From: Planctomycetota bacterium
GTDB lineage: Bacteria > Planctomycetota > Planctomycetia > Pirellulales > Pirellulaceae
Length of the DNA stretch: 64,000 nucleotides
Reading direction: 5' to 3'
Assembly (NCBI GenBank): GCA_963204915.1
Contig: CAUJHS010000082.1
Location: 62,001 to 126,000 of the forward strand
The notes under the pieces were generated by a model. The model was not told where the DNA came from. It saw only the letters and a program-made list of their open reading frames with translations, and made no database searches. Both the position numbers and the translations under genes were made by a program. The first letter of the stretch is position 1; every line of letters begins with the position of its first letter. Positions 17,455 to 27,155 of the stretch are shown here, in pieces.

Positions 17455-18453
17455 TTGAAGGTGCTTGTGACCGGCGGCGCCGGGTTTCTCGGTTTACATA
17501 TTGTCGAGCAACTTTACGCTCGGGGAGACCTCGTACGCACGTTTTCGCGGGGATGCCACGCCGAACTGAATCAACTTGCCGACGACGTTGAGATTGTGCA
17601 AGGCGACGTGCGCTCCGCCGACGCGGTGGCCAATGCCGTGGAGGGCGTTGACGCCGTGATCCATACAGCCGCTGTGGCGGGGATTTGGGGGCCTTGGGAG
17701 CACTATTACGGAATCAATACGTTCGGTACGCAAAACGTCATCGCGGCATGTCAGCGTCATGGTGTTACACGGCTTGTCTTTAGCAGTAGTCCCAGCGTGA
17801 CGTTTGACGGTGAAGATCAAGAAAATGTCGATGAATCGGCGCCTTATTCTCAGCGTTGGCTTTGCCACTACCCTCACACCAAATCGCTTGCCGAACAACA
17901 TGTGTTGGCCGCCAACGATGGGCGTCGTCTCCTCACCTGCGCGCTACGTCCCCACCTAATTTGGGGTCCTAGGGATCAGCATCTCATTCCACGTTTGCTG
18001 GACCGAGCGCGTCGCGGCCGATTGGTACGTGTTGGAAATGGTCGAAATCTGATCGACGTGGTGTATGTCGAAAACGCGGCCGCCGCGCACCTCCAAGCCC
18101 TTGACGCCCTCGAACCTGGCTCGCGGGTGTGTGGGCGAGCCTACTTCATTACGCAAGGAGAGCCGGTGAACTGCTGGGATTGGATCAACCAAGTTCTTTC
18201 CGTGGCGGGGTTGCCGCAGGTTCGTCGTTCCATTTCATTTCAAACGGCGTGGAAACTTGGGGCGGCCTTGGAAGCGACGTATGCCGCACTTCGCCTGAGA
18301 AGCGAGCCGCGTATGACTCGATTTCTCGCCGCGCAACTGGCGAAACATCACTACTTCAACATTCAGCGGGCCAGGTCCGACTTCGGTTACGTTCCTCATA
18401 TTTCTATGGATGAGGGCATGCGGCGATTACAGGAGTCTTGGCGGACTTCATGA
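17455..18453 (+). CDS. NAD-dependent epimerase/dehydratase (3-beta-HSD-like SDR)
   Basis: An extended short-chain dehydrogenase of 332 residues. The Rossmann motif is at the very N-terminus (MKVLVTGGAGFLGLHIVE, GxxGxxG). 'VVFSSS'-type strand 'LVFSSSPSV' follows near 107, and the catalytic Tyr-Lys is in 'YPHTKSLAEQ' (YxxxK, about 140). It most resembles 3-beta-hydroxysteroid dehydrogenase/isomerase-like and sugar-epimerase proteins; the substrate is unknown. The start is decided by the ribosome binding site AAGGAGG at 17443-17449, 5 bases before a TTG at 17455. The in-frame GTG at 17440 lies on top of that site and is rejected. Cytosolic; no operon partner. Confidence 0.9.
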   Translation: MKVLVTGGAGFLGLHIVEQLYARGDLVRTFSRGCHAELNQLADDVEIVQGDVRSADAVANAVEGVDAVIHTAAVAGIWGPWEHYYGINTFGTQNVIAACQRHGVTRLVFSSSPSVTFDGEDQENVDESAPYSQRWLCHYPHTKSLAEQHVLAANDGRRLLTCALRPHLIWGPRDQHLIPRLLDRARRGRLVRVGNGRNLIDVVYVENAAAAHLQALDALEPGSRVCGRAYFITQGEPVNCWDWINQVLSVAGLPQVRRSISFQTAWKLGAALEATYAALRLRSEPRMTRFLAAQLAKHHYFNIQRARSDFGYVPHISMDEGMRRLQESWRTS

Positions 18454-18579
18454 CCCCGAATTCCAACAGTCACCACCCTTCGCCTCGGCCGCGGAATCCG
18501 TTTTGGCCAATTAACCTGTGGGAATTAGTTGACTGCCGGGGCACGGTCTGTTACCACTAACTCATAGAGAAGTGGCACC

Positions 18580-19743
18580 TTGCGACGGAACAATTCTGCC
18601 CGCATGTCCCTCCTCCATTCTCTTTTCTCACCCGCCGCTCGGAGAATGCGTTTCATGGCTCGCAGAGTTCATACCCGGGATTTGCAACAGGCCCAGGGTT
18701 TCACACTGGTCGAGTTGTTAGTCGTGATCGCCATTATTGGTGTTCTCGTGGGGTTGCTTTTGCCCGCCGTCCAGATGGCGCGCGAATCGGCGCGGCGTAC
18801 GCAATGCATCAACAACACCAAGCAAATCATGCTGGCCATCCAGCAGTATGAGATGACGCACAAGTACTTCCCGTTTCGCCAGGGAGGAACGGACGGCGAT
18901 CCAAACTTGACCAATCAGAGCCGCATTAGCGGTTTTGTGCTGCTCTTGCCCTATATGGAGCAAACGGCGCTTTACGAGATGATCACCAATGGTCCTCCCA
19001 AGGGTGGCTCATATCCAGACAACGCCACTTGGCAGGTGAATGGAAAGTTTCCGTGGGCGGTTGAACAAGAAGGATTGCTGTGCCCCTCGGATCAAACGAA
19101 CGCCATCGTGAACTTTGCAAACTCAAACTATGCGTTTTGCGTGGGCGATACACCGCTTGCCGCAGCCGAGGGGCCATTGGCCACCGTCGGCGCTCCTCGT
19201 AACCCGCGAGGCGTGTTTGGCCATAACACGAAGTTTCGCACCGCCGATCTGATGGATGGGACCAGCACGACCCTGGGGATTTCAGAGCGATGCAAAGGAC
19301 TGGATCGGTTTGACGCCAAAGGCGGCATTGCCATTCGCGATGTACTGACCGATCCCTCGCAATGCGTCGCAGCGAAGTCGGGAAAGACCGTCACGGCGCC
19401 TGTGGTCAATCCATCATGGAGCGGCATGCGGTGGCATGACGGGCGCGGCGGCTTCATGGCTATCTCGACCATCTTGCCGCCGAATTCCGTTTCGTGTGCG
19501 CAGGCCGCTCCGAATGCGGCTATTGGCGATCCTGGCGGTCCTGGTATTTATGCCCCCTCGAGTCGGCATTCCGGCGGTGTGGTGGCAGGATTCTTTGATG
19601 GCTCAGTGCGGCTCATTTCCGACAACATTGACGCCGGCACCAACTCGGCCCCGTACCAGACTCAACTAAGCGGCAACAGCCCCTATGGCGTGTGGGGCGC
19701 GCTAGGTACACGGCGCGGTCGGGAAGTGGTCGACAACTTCTAA
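18580..19743 (+). CDS. DUF1559 pseudopilin-like protein
   Basis: A 387-residue DUF1559 protein, a planctomycete family with a type IV pilin/type II secretion pseudopilin N-terminus. The prepilin peptidase site is the Gly before 'FTLVELLVVIAIIGVLVGLL' (Glu at +5), followed by the hydrophobic helix. The C-terminal hallmark H-X9-DG is present as 'HSGGVVAGFFDG' (about 344-355). Start: a TTG at 18580 has an upstream GAGAAG; ATG codons at 18604, 18646 and 18655 are in frame, and the last would leave a 16-residue leader typical of pseudopilins. Members are exported and abundant; their exact role is not established. A second member is at 26.2 kb on the other strand. Confidence 0.9.
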   Translation: MRRNNSARMSLLHSLFSPAARRMRFMARRVHTRDLQQAQGFTLVELLVVIAIIGVLVGLLLPAVQMARESARRTQCINNTKQIMLAIQQYEMTHKYFPFRQGGTDGDPNLTNQSRISGFVLLLPYMEQTALYEMITNGPPKGGSYPDNATWQVNGKFPWAVEQEGLLCPSDQTNAIVNFANSNYAFCVGDTPLAAAEGPLATVGAPRNPRGVFGHNTKFRTADLMDGTSTTLGISERCKGLDRFDAKGGIAIRDVLTDPSQCVAAKSGKTVTAPVVNPSWSGMRWHDGRGGFMAISTILPPNSVSCAQAAPNAAIGDPGGPGIYAPSSRHSGGVVAGFFDGSVRLISDNIDAGTNSAPYQTQLSGNSPYGVWGALGTRRGREVVDNF

Positions 19744-19850
19744 TCAATCGCCTCATCGGCGACTTACTTTGTAGCGCGGCAACTGACACTTGGCGCGCTA
19801 TCACGATAGGGGATGGCGCGCACTCGCCCCGACACTTGCGACGTTTTACC

Positions 19851-20960
19851 ATGCGAATCGACCGCATTGATTTGTACCACGTCGCGATGCCGTTAATTGC
19901 TCCCTGGCGCACCGCCTACGGCGAAGATCACGAAGTACATTCCATTCTGTGCCGCATGCAATGCGGTTCGTTCGCCGGATGGGGCGAAAGCGCGCCGCTG
20001 GCGGCGCCCTGCTATAGCCCGGAGTGGGCGGGCGGGGTGTTCGCGGTGCTTCGCGACTGGATGGCGCCAGCGATCATGGGGCGACACTTGGCGGAGCCCC
20101 ACCAGATTCAAGATCGACTGGCTCTGTTTAAAGGCAACCCATTTGCAAAAGCAGCCCTCGATCAGGCTTGGTGGAGCTTGTACGCCACGGCGACCAACAC
20201 GCCTTTGTACAAAGCGCTGGGGGCAAGCCGTGATTGTGTTCCGGTGGGGGCCGATTTCGGCGTAATGGACTCTCTCGACGAGTTGCTTGCGGCCGTCGAC
20301 CAGGCAGTTGCGGCGAAGTTTCCGCGAATCAAGCTCAAGTTTCGTCCTGGATGGGACTTGCCCATGCTGCGCGCCGTACGAGAGCAACATCCACGCGCTA
20401 CCTTTCACATTGACTGCAACGCGGGCTACTGCTTGAGTGATCTTGCTTTGTTTCGAAGTATTGATGAGCTGGGATTAGCAATGATCGAACAACCGTTGGC
20501 GGCCGACGACTTGATTGATCACGCCGAATTGCAGTCGCAAATCAAAACAGCTTTATGTCTCGATGAAAGTATCCGTGGGCTTCGGCAAGCCGAACAAGCG
20601 CTCGCGTTGCCCAGTTGTCGCGTTATTAATATCAAGCCCGGCCGGGTTGGAGGGTTAACGATTGCAACACAAATTCATCATTTGTGTCGTGCGTCGCATA
20701 CACCCTGTTGGGTAGGAGGAATGCTCGAAAGCTCCGTAGGAGCCGCCCATTGTGTTGCTTTGGCCATGCTTGACAACTTCACGTACCCGGCGGATATTTT
20801 CCCCAGCACGCGGTTTTATCGGGAAGATCTGGCGGAGCCGGCCATCCAGTTGTGTACTTCGCCTGCTGGCGTTCCCAGCGTACAGGCGCTTGATTGCCTT
20901 CCCGAACCGGTTCCAAGTCGACTCAAAAAACAAACGGTGCAACACGTCGCCATTTCTTAA
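19851..20960 (+). CDS. menC: o-Succinylbenzoate synthase
   Basis: A 369-residue member of the enolase superfamily, muconate-cycloisomerase subgroup. It dehydrates SHCHC to o-succinylbenzoate in classical menaquinone synthesis. The catalytic residues are in order: KxK in 'RIKLKFRPGWD', metal ligands Asp in 'HIDCNAGY', Glu in 'MIEQPLAADDLIDHAELQ' and Asp-Glu in 'CLDESI', then Lys in 'NIKPGRVGG'. The last block is typical of MenC rather than dipeptide epimerases. The ATG at 19851 gives the expected N-terminus (MRIDRIDLYHVAMPLI); the longer open frame upstream overlaps the DUF1559 gene. The menG/ubiE gene of the same pathway lies 17 kb away. A promiscuous racemase role is possible in this family. 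Confidence 0.88.
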   Translation: MRIDRIDLYHVAMPLIAPWRTAYGEDHEVHSILCRMQCGSFAGWGESAPLAAPCYSPEWAGGVFAVLRDWMAPAIMGRHLAEPHQIQDRLALFKGNPFAKAALDQAWWSLYATATNTPLYKALGASRDCVPVGADFGVMDSLDELLAAVDQAVAAKFPRIKLKFRPGWDLPMLRAVREQHPRATFHIDCNAGYCLSDLALFRSIDELGLAMIEQPLAADDLIDHAELQSQIKTALCLDESIRGLRQAEQALALPSCRVINIKPGRVGGLTIATQIHHLCRASHTPCWVGGMLESSVGAAHCVALAMLDNFTYPADIFPSTRFYREDLAEPAIQLCTSPAGVPSVQALDCLPEPVPSRLKKQTVQHVAIS

Positions 20961-21138
20961 GTGACTTTAGCACCCTACGTTGTTAGACGCCGCATCAAGT
21001 CAGCTCGCTTGCTCGGCGTTGTGTTCTCGCGAAGCCTTTCCCACACCGGAACTTACCGTCCCGGCCAGGGTTATTCCTTAATAAGGCGCAACCTTTTCCC
21101 GTTGTTCCTGTTTCTTGTCTTTCGTTAAGGAGCGTATC

Positions 21139-21897
21139 ATGCGTATTCAAGGTGTAGCGATGGTTGCGGTGCTTACCGCCCTGATGGCGGTTCCTGCCAT
21201 GGCGCAGCGTCCGGGTGGAGGTGGCCCACGTTTTGGCGGTGGTGGTTTCGGGCGCGGCGGTGGTGGGTACATAGGCCTGCTGTCCGTGGAAGAAGTACGC
21301 AAAGAAATTGAACTACTCGACGATCAATGGACGCAGATCCAAAAGATCGGTGAAGATGCACGCAACGCGGCACAGCAAAGCGGTCAAGGCTTCGATCGCG
21401 AAGCGTTTGCGCAGCTTTCCGAAGAAGAACGCAACAAGCGCATCGCCGAAATGACGGAACAATTTCAAAAGCGTACGAACGAAACAAACGCCAAAGTGAA
21501 AGAAGTGCTTCTTCCCCATCAAACGGAGCGACTCGACCAATTGGCGTTACAACAGCGCGGCGTGCGTGCGCTGGCCGATGCCGAAGTCGCGGGTAAACTG
21601 CAACTGACGGAAGATCAAAAGAAGAAGCTCCAAGCGATTCAGGACGAAGAAAGCGAACGCCGTCGCGCCGCGTTCGAAAATCGTGGTGAAGGCGGTCGCC
21701 CCAACTTCAACTTCGAAGAAATGCGCGCTCAAGCGGAAAAGGTTGAGCAGGACATGCTCGCGGTGTTGAACGATCAACAAAAGAAGAGCTTCGACGAAAT
21801 GAAGGGCAAGCCGTTTACCTTCCCGCAGCCCCAATTTGGACGTGGCGGAAATCGCGGCAACCGTGAAGGCGGCCGAACCCGTCCGGAAACCGAGTAG
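21139..21897 (+). CDS. Exported glycine-rich, charged helical protein (Spy/CpxP-like layout)
   Basis: A 252-residue protein with a signal peptide (MRIQGVAMVAVLTALMAVPAMA) and a Gly/Arg-rich linker (residues 24-47). A long, highly charged alpha-helical body follows (about 50-225), rich in Glu, Gln, Lys and Ala, with an acidic/basic Gly-Arg tail. Segments such as 'LLPHQTERLDQLALQQRG' and 'QLTEDQKKKLQAI' recall the periplasmic LTXXQ/Spy chaperone fold, but this is resemblance only. The start is fixed by AAGGAG at 21126-21131, eight bases upstream of the ATG. It is a single gene between menC and manA. Common in planctomycetes; function unknown. Confidence 0.75.
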   Translation: MRIQGVAMVAVLTALMAVPAMAQRPGGGGPRFGGGGFGRGGGGYIGLLSVEEVRKEIELLDDQWTQIQKIGEDARNAAQQSGQGFDREAFAQLSEEERNKRIAEMTEQFQKRTNETNAKVKEVLLPHQTERLDQLALQQRGVRALADAEVAGKLQLTEDQKKKLQAIQDEESERRRAAFENRGEGGRPNFNFEEMRAQAEKVEQDMLAVLNDQQKKSFDEMKGKPFTFPQPQFGRGGNRGNREGGRTRPETE

Positions 21898-22048
21898 CCC
21901 CGCAAGTAGGGATTGTGGCTCCGACATGCTAAGTGTCGTCGCGCCACCTTGTATCCTGCACGTCGTTCGCGTGGCGAACGACTTATCTCTAGAGTTTCTC
22001 GCCCGCTTTTTTTGACAAGCTGAGCGGATGGCTTTCGAGAATCTTCGA

Positions 22049-23020
22049 TCAAGGCAGGTACATATCAAGTAACACGGTTCTGTGCCGCGCTTGAAGCTGG
22101 CGCGGCCCGCATGCAGCGGGCAACAACATGGTTTGCCCTTGCTCGACTGGCTGATCGCACGGGTCGCCCTCAACCTGGAGTTGCCCCTCCAAAACGGCGA
22201 CGAGATGAAAGCGTTCGTCGCCCCCTAACAATTTGGCGCCTTCGAAGGTCCATCGATCGAGCACGAACTTCTCACAAGCGGCTAAACGTTCGACCTGTGG
22301 ATCCACGGTCACGACCGGTTTACACGGGCTGATGGGGCCTAAGTCGTAATTGATGGTTTCCAGTGCTTGCGCAAGATGTAGCCTCCGCGGCTTACCTTCA
22401 GGATCGACGCGGTTCCAATCGAACAGTCGAAAAGTCGCATCGCTGGCTTGCTGAATTTCAGCGACCATGATGCCCGCCCCGAGCGCGTGTACGGCGCCTG
22501 CCGGAAGCAATACGCAGTCGCCCTTGGTTGGCGCGAAGCGATGAAGGCACGACTCGATATCGCCGCGTTGAACGGCGTTTTCGAATAACGCGCGGTTTAT
22601 GCCGTGATTTAGACCCGCGTAGATCAGGCTGCCCGGTTCAGCATGCAAAACGACCCACGCTTCCGTCTTACCTAAGTCAGGTGGTTCAAGTTTTGCCGCC
22701 TGAAGATCATTGGGATGAACCTGGACGGAAAGGTTTTGATGGGCGTCCAAGAACTTAAAAAGAAGCGGAAATTGCGCGCGGGGCGCGTGCCGCCCCAGCA
22801 TCTCCCGGCTGAAATCTGACACGAGTTGGTGAAGCGTCGCGCCGCGCATATGTCCCGCGATCACGCGGCTTTGATCTTCGCCATGATCCACCGCTTCCCA
22901 GCTCTCGGCGTAGTTCGCGTCGGAGTCAAGCGACTTGCCGAGCACGGTTGCCAACCGGCGGCCGCCCCAAAGGTACTGGCGATAAATCGGTTCAAAGCGG
23001 AGCGGGTGCAATTGCGTCAT
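22049..23020 (-). CDS. manA: Mannose-6-phosphate isomerase, class I type
   Basis: A 323-residue zinc-dependent phosphomannose isomerase interconverting fructose 6-phosphate and mannose 6-phosphate. Metal-site residues are visible: Gln and His in 'LSVQVHPND' (about 98-106), Glu in 'GKTEAWVVL' (about 116-124), and His in 'LLPAGAVHALGAGIMVAE' (about 165-182), followed by 'IQQASDATFRLFDW'. This short form (about 320 residues) is the Bacillus-like type. The ATG at 23020 gives 'MTQLHPLRFEPIYRQYLWGG', matching the family start; the frame stays open 14 codons further upstream. It feeds mannose for glycans or GDP-mannose. Convergent with the upstream exported-protein gene. Confidence 0.9.
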   Translation of the reverse strand: MTQLHPLRFEPIYRQYLWGGRRLATVLGKSLDSDANYAESWEAVDHGEDQSRVIAGHMRGATLHQLVSDFSREMLGRHAPRAQFPLLFKFLDAHQNLSVQVHPNDLQAAKLEPPDLGKTEAWVVLHAEPGSLIYAGLNHGINRALFENAVQRGDIESCLHRFAPTKGDCVLLPAGAVHALGAGIMVAEIQQASDATFRLFDWNRVDPEGKPRRLHLAQALETINYDLGPISPCKPVVTVDPQVERLAACEKFVLDRWTFEGAKLLGGDERFHLVAVLEGQLQVEGDPCDQPVEQGQTMLLPAACGPRQLQARHRTVLLDMYLP

Positions 23021-23214
23021 GGCGTTAGGTGCTGCATGAACAACAAGAAGTGGGGGAAACAAACGCTCCGCTGAAGAATGCTTGTGCTGGCGTTCCTTGA
23101 CGTCCCGCCGATTGGTGGAGAATCGGTATAAACCGAAGCGGCGCTCATTGCCAAGCGCCTTGACAATGGCCAGAATAAAGAAGAACCTTCGCCTCCTTTA
23201 ACCCGCCCCGGACT

Positions 23215-26163
23215 ATGCCCGTTGCGACCGTAAATGCGTTCTTTGAGGTTCTTGAAAAAAGCCGCGTATTCTCTCCGGAACAGCTTACCAAGCTGCGCGA
23301 GTCATTCGCAACCGCAACCGATCCCAAATCTGCGGCAATACGACTTGTGAAAGATGGCGTGCTCACTCGATGGCAGGCCTCGATGGTGCTGGCGGGAAGC
23401 TCCCAACTCGTGTTGGGCAAATACCAACTGCAAAACCAGATTGGTTCGGGCAAGACGGGCAAAGTTTATTTGGCTCGACATGCAGACATGGGCCGCCATG
23501 TGGCGATCAAAACGCTCCCTCGCGGGGCTAACGCAGCGGCCAAGAACGAACAAGATTTTTTCAACCAAGCGCGCCGGCTTTGTACGTTGGATCATCCCAA
23601 TTTGATTCACACGTTTGACGCAGACTCGGAAGCCGAGCGTCTTTATTTGGTCATGGAGTATTTTCGCGGCGAAGATTTACAAACGGTCGTCGAGCGAGAA
23701 GGACCGCTCGATGCGCGGCGCGCCGCTGAGATCGTCCGGCAAGTTGCGGAAGGCTTAGCGCATGCTGCCGAAAAAGGCCTCACCCATGGCGACGTGCGTC
23801 CAAGTAGCCTTGCCGTGGACGGCGCCGGACGCGTCAAGGTGTTGCATTTGGGCGTGTTGCCTCTGGCCGGTCCCACGGTCAACACGTTGGACCCGGCCGA
23901 TCCTGCCGCTGCCGATTACTCAGCGCCCGAATTCACCGGCGGCGATGCGACCGAAGCGTCGGACATCTATTCTTTAGGATGTGTTTTCTATTTTCTTTTG
24001 ACCGGCGCTGCGCCCTTTGCCGAGGGCGATTTCGCCGAACGCCGACGTCAACACGCGTCACTTCCTCCGGTCGCCGTCATTTCGCGACGTCCCGACGCAC
24101 CTCCGGAGCTCGCAAAACTTTGCCAAAGGATGTTGGCCAAAACGCCAGGCAACCGCCCCGCTTCCTCGCAAGAAGTGGCGGCTTCACTGACGGCATGGTT
24201 GGAAAAAAATCCGCTTTCCGGCCCGCAACGGTCGGATAACACGCGCGACCATTCGAAGGCTCAAGACAATCAAGTTACGAAGCCGGTCCCGTCCGTTGAG
24301 GAGCCTGCCTCGGCTGCCACGCCAGAAAGCGCCGCGGCGACTTCGCCGGAAATCACACCCTCGGCGCTTCCCACGTTCGATCTCGGCAAAGCACGGCCTG
24401 CCAAGGCAAAATCAAAAGCGGTGGCTAAACCGAGCGTCCCCGCGCCGCTGGAAGCGAAGTCGCCCGCAGCAGCATCGAAGGTTGACTCGAAAAAGCCGCT
24501 CAGTAAAGGGCTGTTAATTGGATTGGGCGCGGGCGGCGGGGTCGCCGTATTGGCGTTGGTCATCCTAGGCGTCATGTTCGCCTTGGGGGGTGGTGATGAC
24601 GACGCGGCCCGAGTGGCGCAAGCTGATGTGCAAGAACAAGCCCAGGCAAAGGCCGAGGTGGTGGACGGCGAAATGCTGGACGAAGAAACCCTCGATGGCG
24701 AACTTTTTTCATCAAGTGACGATGAGCCGGAAGCCGCTGCGGCAGTAAACGAAAGCCCGGCAAACGAACCAGGTAACGCAGTCGAGCCGCCTGCCGAAGC
24801 AACGGACGTAGCGGAAGTTTCGTCCATGCCGGCCGCGGAGGAAGCGTCGGCGCCAGCGAGCGACGTTGCATCCTCGCCGCCCGCCAATGCAACCGCCGCA
24901 AGTGTCGAGCCGCAACCCCCGGCGCCAAGCGAGGACGTTGTCGCGGAAGCTGCGGCGGCCGAACCCGCCGCCAATCCCCAAACCACCCCGGCCGAGGCAA
25001 CGCCCCTCGCGGCGAACACAACCGACCCCGCCGAGGAGCCCGCGTCCACGAAAAAGCCGAAGTCCAAGAAGAAGGAGGAGGCATCATCGGACGCCAAGAA
25101 AGCTGCTCCTAAGGCGCCCGCGCAGGTCGAACCGTTCGCCGAGTTCGCCCAAGACGCAATTTCCCTCCCACCGCTGGAAGAGAGCGCAGCGACGACTCCG
25201 GCGCCATTGGCCGTAGTGCACGACGATCCCGAAACCGGCTGCTTCCTGCGGCTGGTGGGCGGCGAAACCGCCCACAAAGGCCGCGAGGTTTTCAGTATTG
25301 AGCCCGATGATCCGAGCTTTCGAAATCGCAGTTGGACGGCGTACGCGGGGCAATCCGATGCGGCCTCCGGAAGCGGCGCCCCCATCGCACGCTTTACGCT
25401 GAGCGACCAAGACCAGTTGATGTTTCAATGGGCCGCGAACGCAAACAAGGACGTGGCGAACTACCTGCGCAATTGTTTGCTGAACATCACGATCGGCAGC
25501 AAATCAAAGGAAGTGGCGCTGCGCGAGCCGGTGATCATTGAACCTTTGGCGTTAACCCTTGATAAAGCGATCACGCGCGAGCAGTTCGATTTGGAATGGG
25601 TTCCCGATCCCGACCAGGTGCAGATTCAAATTACGGGACTGGAGGGGGCGTTCCCAAAGCATACGCTCACGCCGCCCCCCGCGCTCAAAGCGGCCAAAGG
25701 TGAACTGACAATTCCCTTCGGCGACCCGCCGAATCATATTTTCTCTTTGCAAATTCGTAGCACGCTCACGCGCAAACTCGGTTTGACGGTGGCGCCGTTT
25801 CTGCTCGTGGGGAATCAACCGGTTAAGTTCACGCCGCAGGCGTTGCAACAGGTGGCCATGCAAGCGCAAATGCAGTACCAGGCCATGAATACCGCGGTCA
25901 CCCAAAAGCAGGTCGAAGGACGTGAGAAAGAACGCGTCGAACAGTTGCTTCCTCAGCAGCAAACGCTGGCAACGCTCTACGGCGAGTTCGCCAACAACGC
26001 GGCTCAGTTGAAAGAAGGCGCCAAAATGCACTTCCGCGTGTTCTGTCCCGCCGGCCAGCGCGAACTCGAACTGCTCAAAACCGGCGCCGCGGCCGGAGTT
26101 CCGGCAGCCGCCACGGACGACGCCTCCAAACTCCCTGGTATCCGTCCCGCGAAAGAAAAGTAA
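23215..26163 (+). CDS. Large membrane-anchored Ser/Thr kinase-like protein (probable pseudokinase)
   Basis: A 982-residue protein. Residues 1-68 form the segment found before planctomycete Ser/Thr kinases ('LTRWQASMVLAGS...LGKY'). The Hanks-type kinase domain spans about 70-335, with G-loop 'GSGKTGKVYLA' and Lys99. Three catalytic elements are altered: the alpha-C Glu is Gln118, HRDxKxxN reads HGDVRPSS (191-198), and DFG reads HLG (211-213). APE and 'ASDIYSLGCVFYFLLTG' remain. A transmembrane helix (about 431-455) is followed by an Ala/Glu/Pro-rich linker (about 460-660) and a C-terminal beta-rich extracytoplasmic domain of unknown type (about 670-982). It probably binds ATP or partners without efficient phosphotransfer. 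Confidence 0.88.
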   Translation: MPVATVNAFFEVLEKSRVFSPEQLTKLRESFATATDPKSAAIRLVKDGVLTRWQASMVLAGSSQLVLGKYQLQNQIGSGKTGKVYLARHADMGRHVAIKTLPRGANAAAKNEQDFFNQARRLCTLDHPNLIHTFDADSEAERLYLVMEYFRGEDLQTVVEREGPLDARRAAEIVRQVAEGLAHAAEKGLTHGDVRPSSLAVDGAGRVKVLHLGVLPLAGPTVNTLDPADPAAADYSAPEFTGGDATEASDIYSLGCVFYFLLTGAAPFAEGDFAERRRQHASLPPVAVISRRPDAPPELAKLCQRMLAKTPGNRPASSQEVAASLTAWLEKNPLSGPQRSDNTRDHSKAQDNQVTKPVPSVEEPASAATPESAAATSPEITPSALPTFDLGKARPAKAKSKAVAKPSVPAPLEAKSPAAASKVDSKKPLSKGLLIGLGAGGGVAVLALVILGVMFALGGGDDDAARVAQADVQEQAQAKAEVVDGEMLDEETLDGELFSSSDDEPEAAAAVNESPANEPGNAVEPPAEATDVAEVSSMPAAEEASAPASDVASSPPANATAASVEPQPPAPSEDVVAEAAAAEPAANPQTTPAEATPLAANTTDPAEEPASTKKPKSKKKEEASSDAKKAAPKAPAQVEPFAEFAQDAISLPPLEESAATTPAPLAVVHDDPETGCFLRLVGGETAHKGREVFSIEPDDPSFRNRSWTAYAGQSDAASGSGAPIARFTLSDQDQLMFQWAANANKDVANYLRNCLLNITIGSKSKEVALREPVIIEPLALTLDKAITREQFDLEWVPDPDQVQIQITGLEGAFPKHTLTPPPALKAAKGELTIPFGDPPNHIFSLQIRSTLTRKLGLTVAPFLLVGNQPVKFTPQALQQVAMQAQMQYQAMNTAVTQKQVEGREKERVEQLLPQQQTLATLYGEFANNAAQLKEGAKMHFRVFCPAGQRELELLKTGAAAGVPAAATDDASKLPGIRPAKEK

Positions 26164-26195
26164 CTTCCGGCGACGCGCTTCGATCATCGCGTCCG

Positions 26196-27155
26196 TCAGA
26201 GGCCAGCCCAGGCGCCTGGTTGGCCGTCTCGGCGATTTCCCAACCGTTGAAACACGTCGTGAGTGACGGAGAAGGCGATGTGCCGTACCGCCCCGTCACA
26301 CAGCACGAATTGGGCCCCAGTGACGTGGGCGCTGCCAAAGCGGGAAATATCCGCCATTCCGCGCCGGTCGGGAATTGGGGCGGCAACTGCCCAACGGCGA
26401 ATATCCGCATCATCCCCCAGATACATAGTCTGGTCGTCGCCCAAGGATTGTGACTGATCCTTCAGGCTAACATACTTTTCTCCAACTAAGATCGTGTTCG
26501 ACGCACCATCAAGCACATCCGGATAACCAATCTGACTGCGCACGAAGGACACGCCTGTCATGGCGTGAAGCGGAGGCCACGCATATCCTTGAACATCGGC
26601 GGGTGATGCGCTACGCGGTCCGCCGAGCACGGGAATATCTTCATGGCCCGCACAGATCGCATAGTCCGACTTGGCTGCTTCGAGCGGGGCATCCGCGTTG
26701 CGCAACGGGAAGTTCATTTCGGTGTAAGGGTAAAGCCTCCCCTGGCGGCGCGTCGGGCAGTGAAACACTTCCAGCGGTACTTGGGTTAATGCGTTGAGCC
26801 CGTTTCGTTTGACGGCAGGATCGTCGCCCCTGCCTAATTCGCGCAAGTCGCCGCGCTCCAGGTAAGGCAACAGGTTATAGATCCAACCTCCGGGCTGATC
26901 TTGACCAAACCCTTGGTCCGGATCGCCGATCCATTGGTATCCCCAGCCATCGGTTGGAAAATGCCCGTGGGAATCGTGGTGCAGGGTCGCCGCCAAACCG
27001 ATTTGCTTCAAATGGTTCGCGCACGAAACGCGACGCACCGACTCGCGCGAAGCTTGCACGGCAGGCAAGAGCAATGCCATTAACAACGAGACGATCGCCA
27101 GCACCACGAGCAGTTCAATCAGACCCAAGCCATGGAAAACATTGCGCGGCTTCAT
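26196..27155 (-). CDS. DUF1559 pseudopilin-like protein
   Basis: A 319-residue DUF1559 protein. The N-terminus has a short basic leader, a Gly cleavage site and the pilin-like helix 'LGLIELLVVLAIVSLLMALL' with Glu at +5. The C-terminal H-X9-DG motif reads 'HVTGAQFVLCDG'. Conserved internal blocks include 'GWIYNLLPYLERGDLREL', 'FHCPTRRQGRLYPY' and 'DVLDGASNTILVGEKYV'. The ATG at 27155 gives a nine-residue leader; an ATG at 27215 would add 20 acidic residues unusual for a leader. Convergent with the pseudokinase gene, and its 5' end faces the AT-rich promoter region of the next cluster. Confidence 0.9.
   Translation of the reverse strand: MKPRNVFHGLGLIELLVVLAIVSLLMALLLPAVQASRESVRRVSCANHLKQIGLAATLHHDSHGHFPTDGWGYQWIGDPDQGFGQDQPGGWIYNLLPYLERGDLRELGRGDDPAVKRNGLNALTQVPLEVFHCPTRRQGRLYPYTEMNFPLRNADAPLEAAKSDYAICAGHEDIPVLGGPRSASPADVQGYAWPPLHAMTGVSFVRSQIGYPDVLDGASNTILVGEKYVSLKDQSQSLGDDQTMYLGDDADIRRWAVAAPIPDRRGMADISRFGSAHVTGAQFVLCDGAVRHIAFSVTHDVFQRLGNRRDGQPGAWAGL

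Noticed and set aside
19692..19850. Extension of menC into the DUF1559 gene
   Set aside because: The added 53 residues overlap a coding end in another frame, and the ATG at 19851 matches the MenC N-terminus.
23215..26163. Active Ser/Thr protein kinase
   Set aside because: The DFG Asp, the HRD-region Asn and the alpha-C Glu are all replaced, so catalysis as a normal kinase is unlikely.
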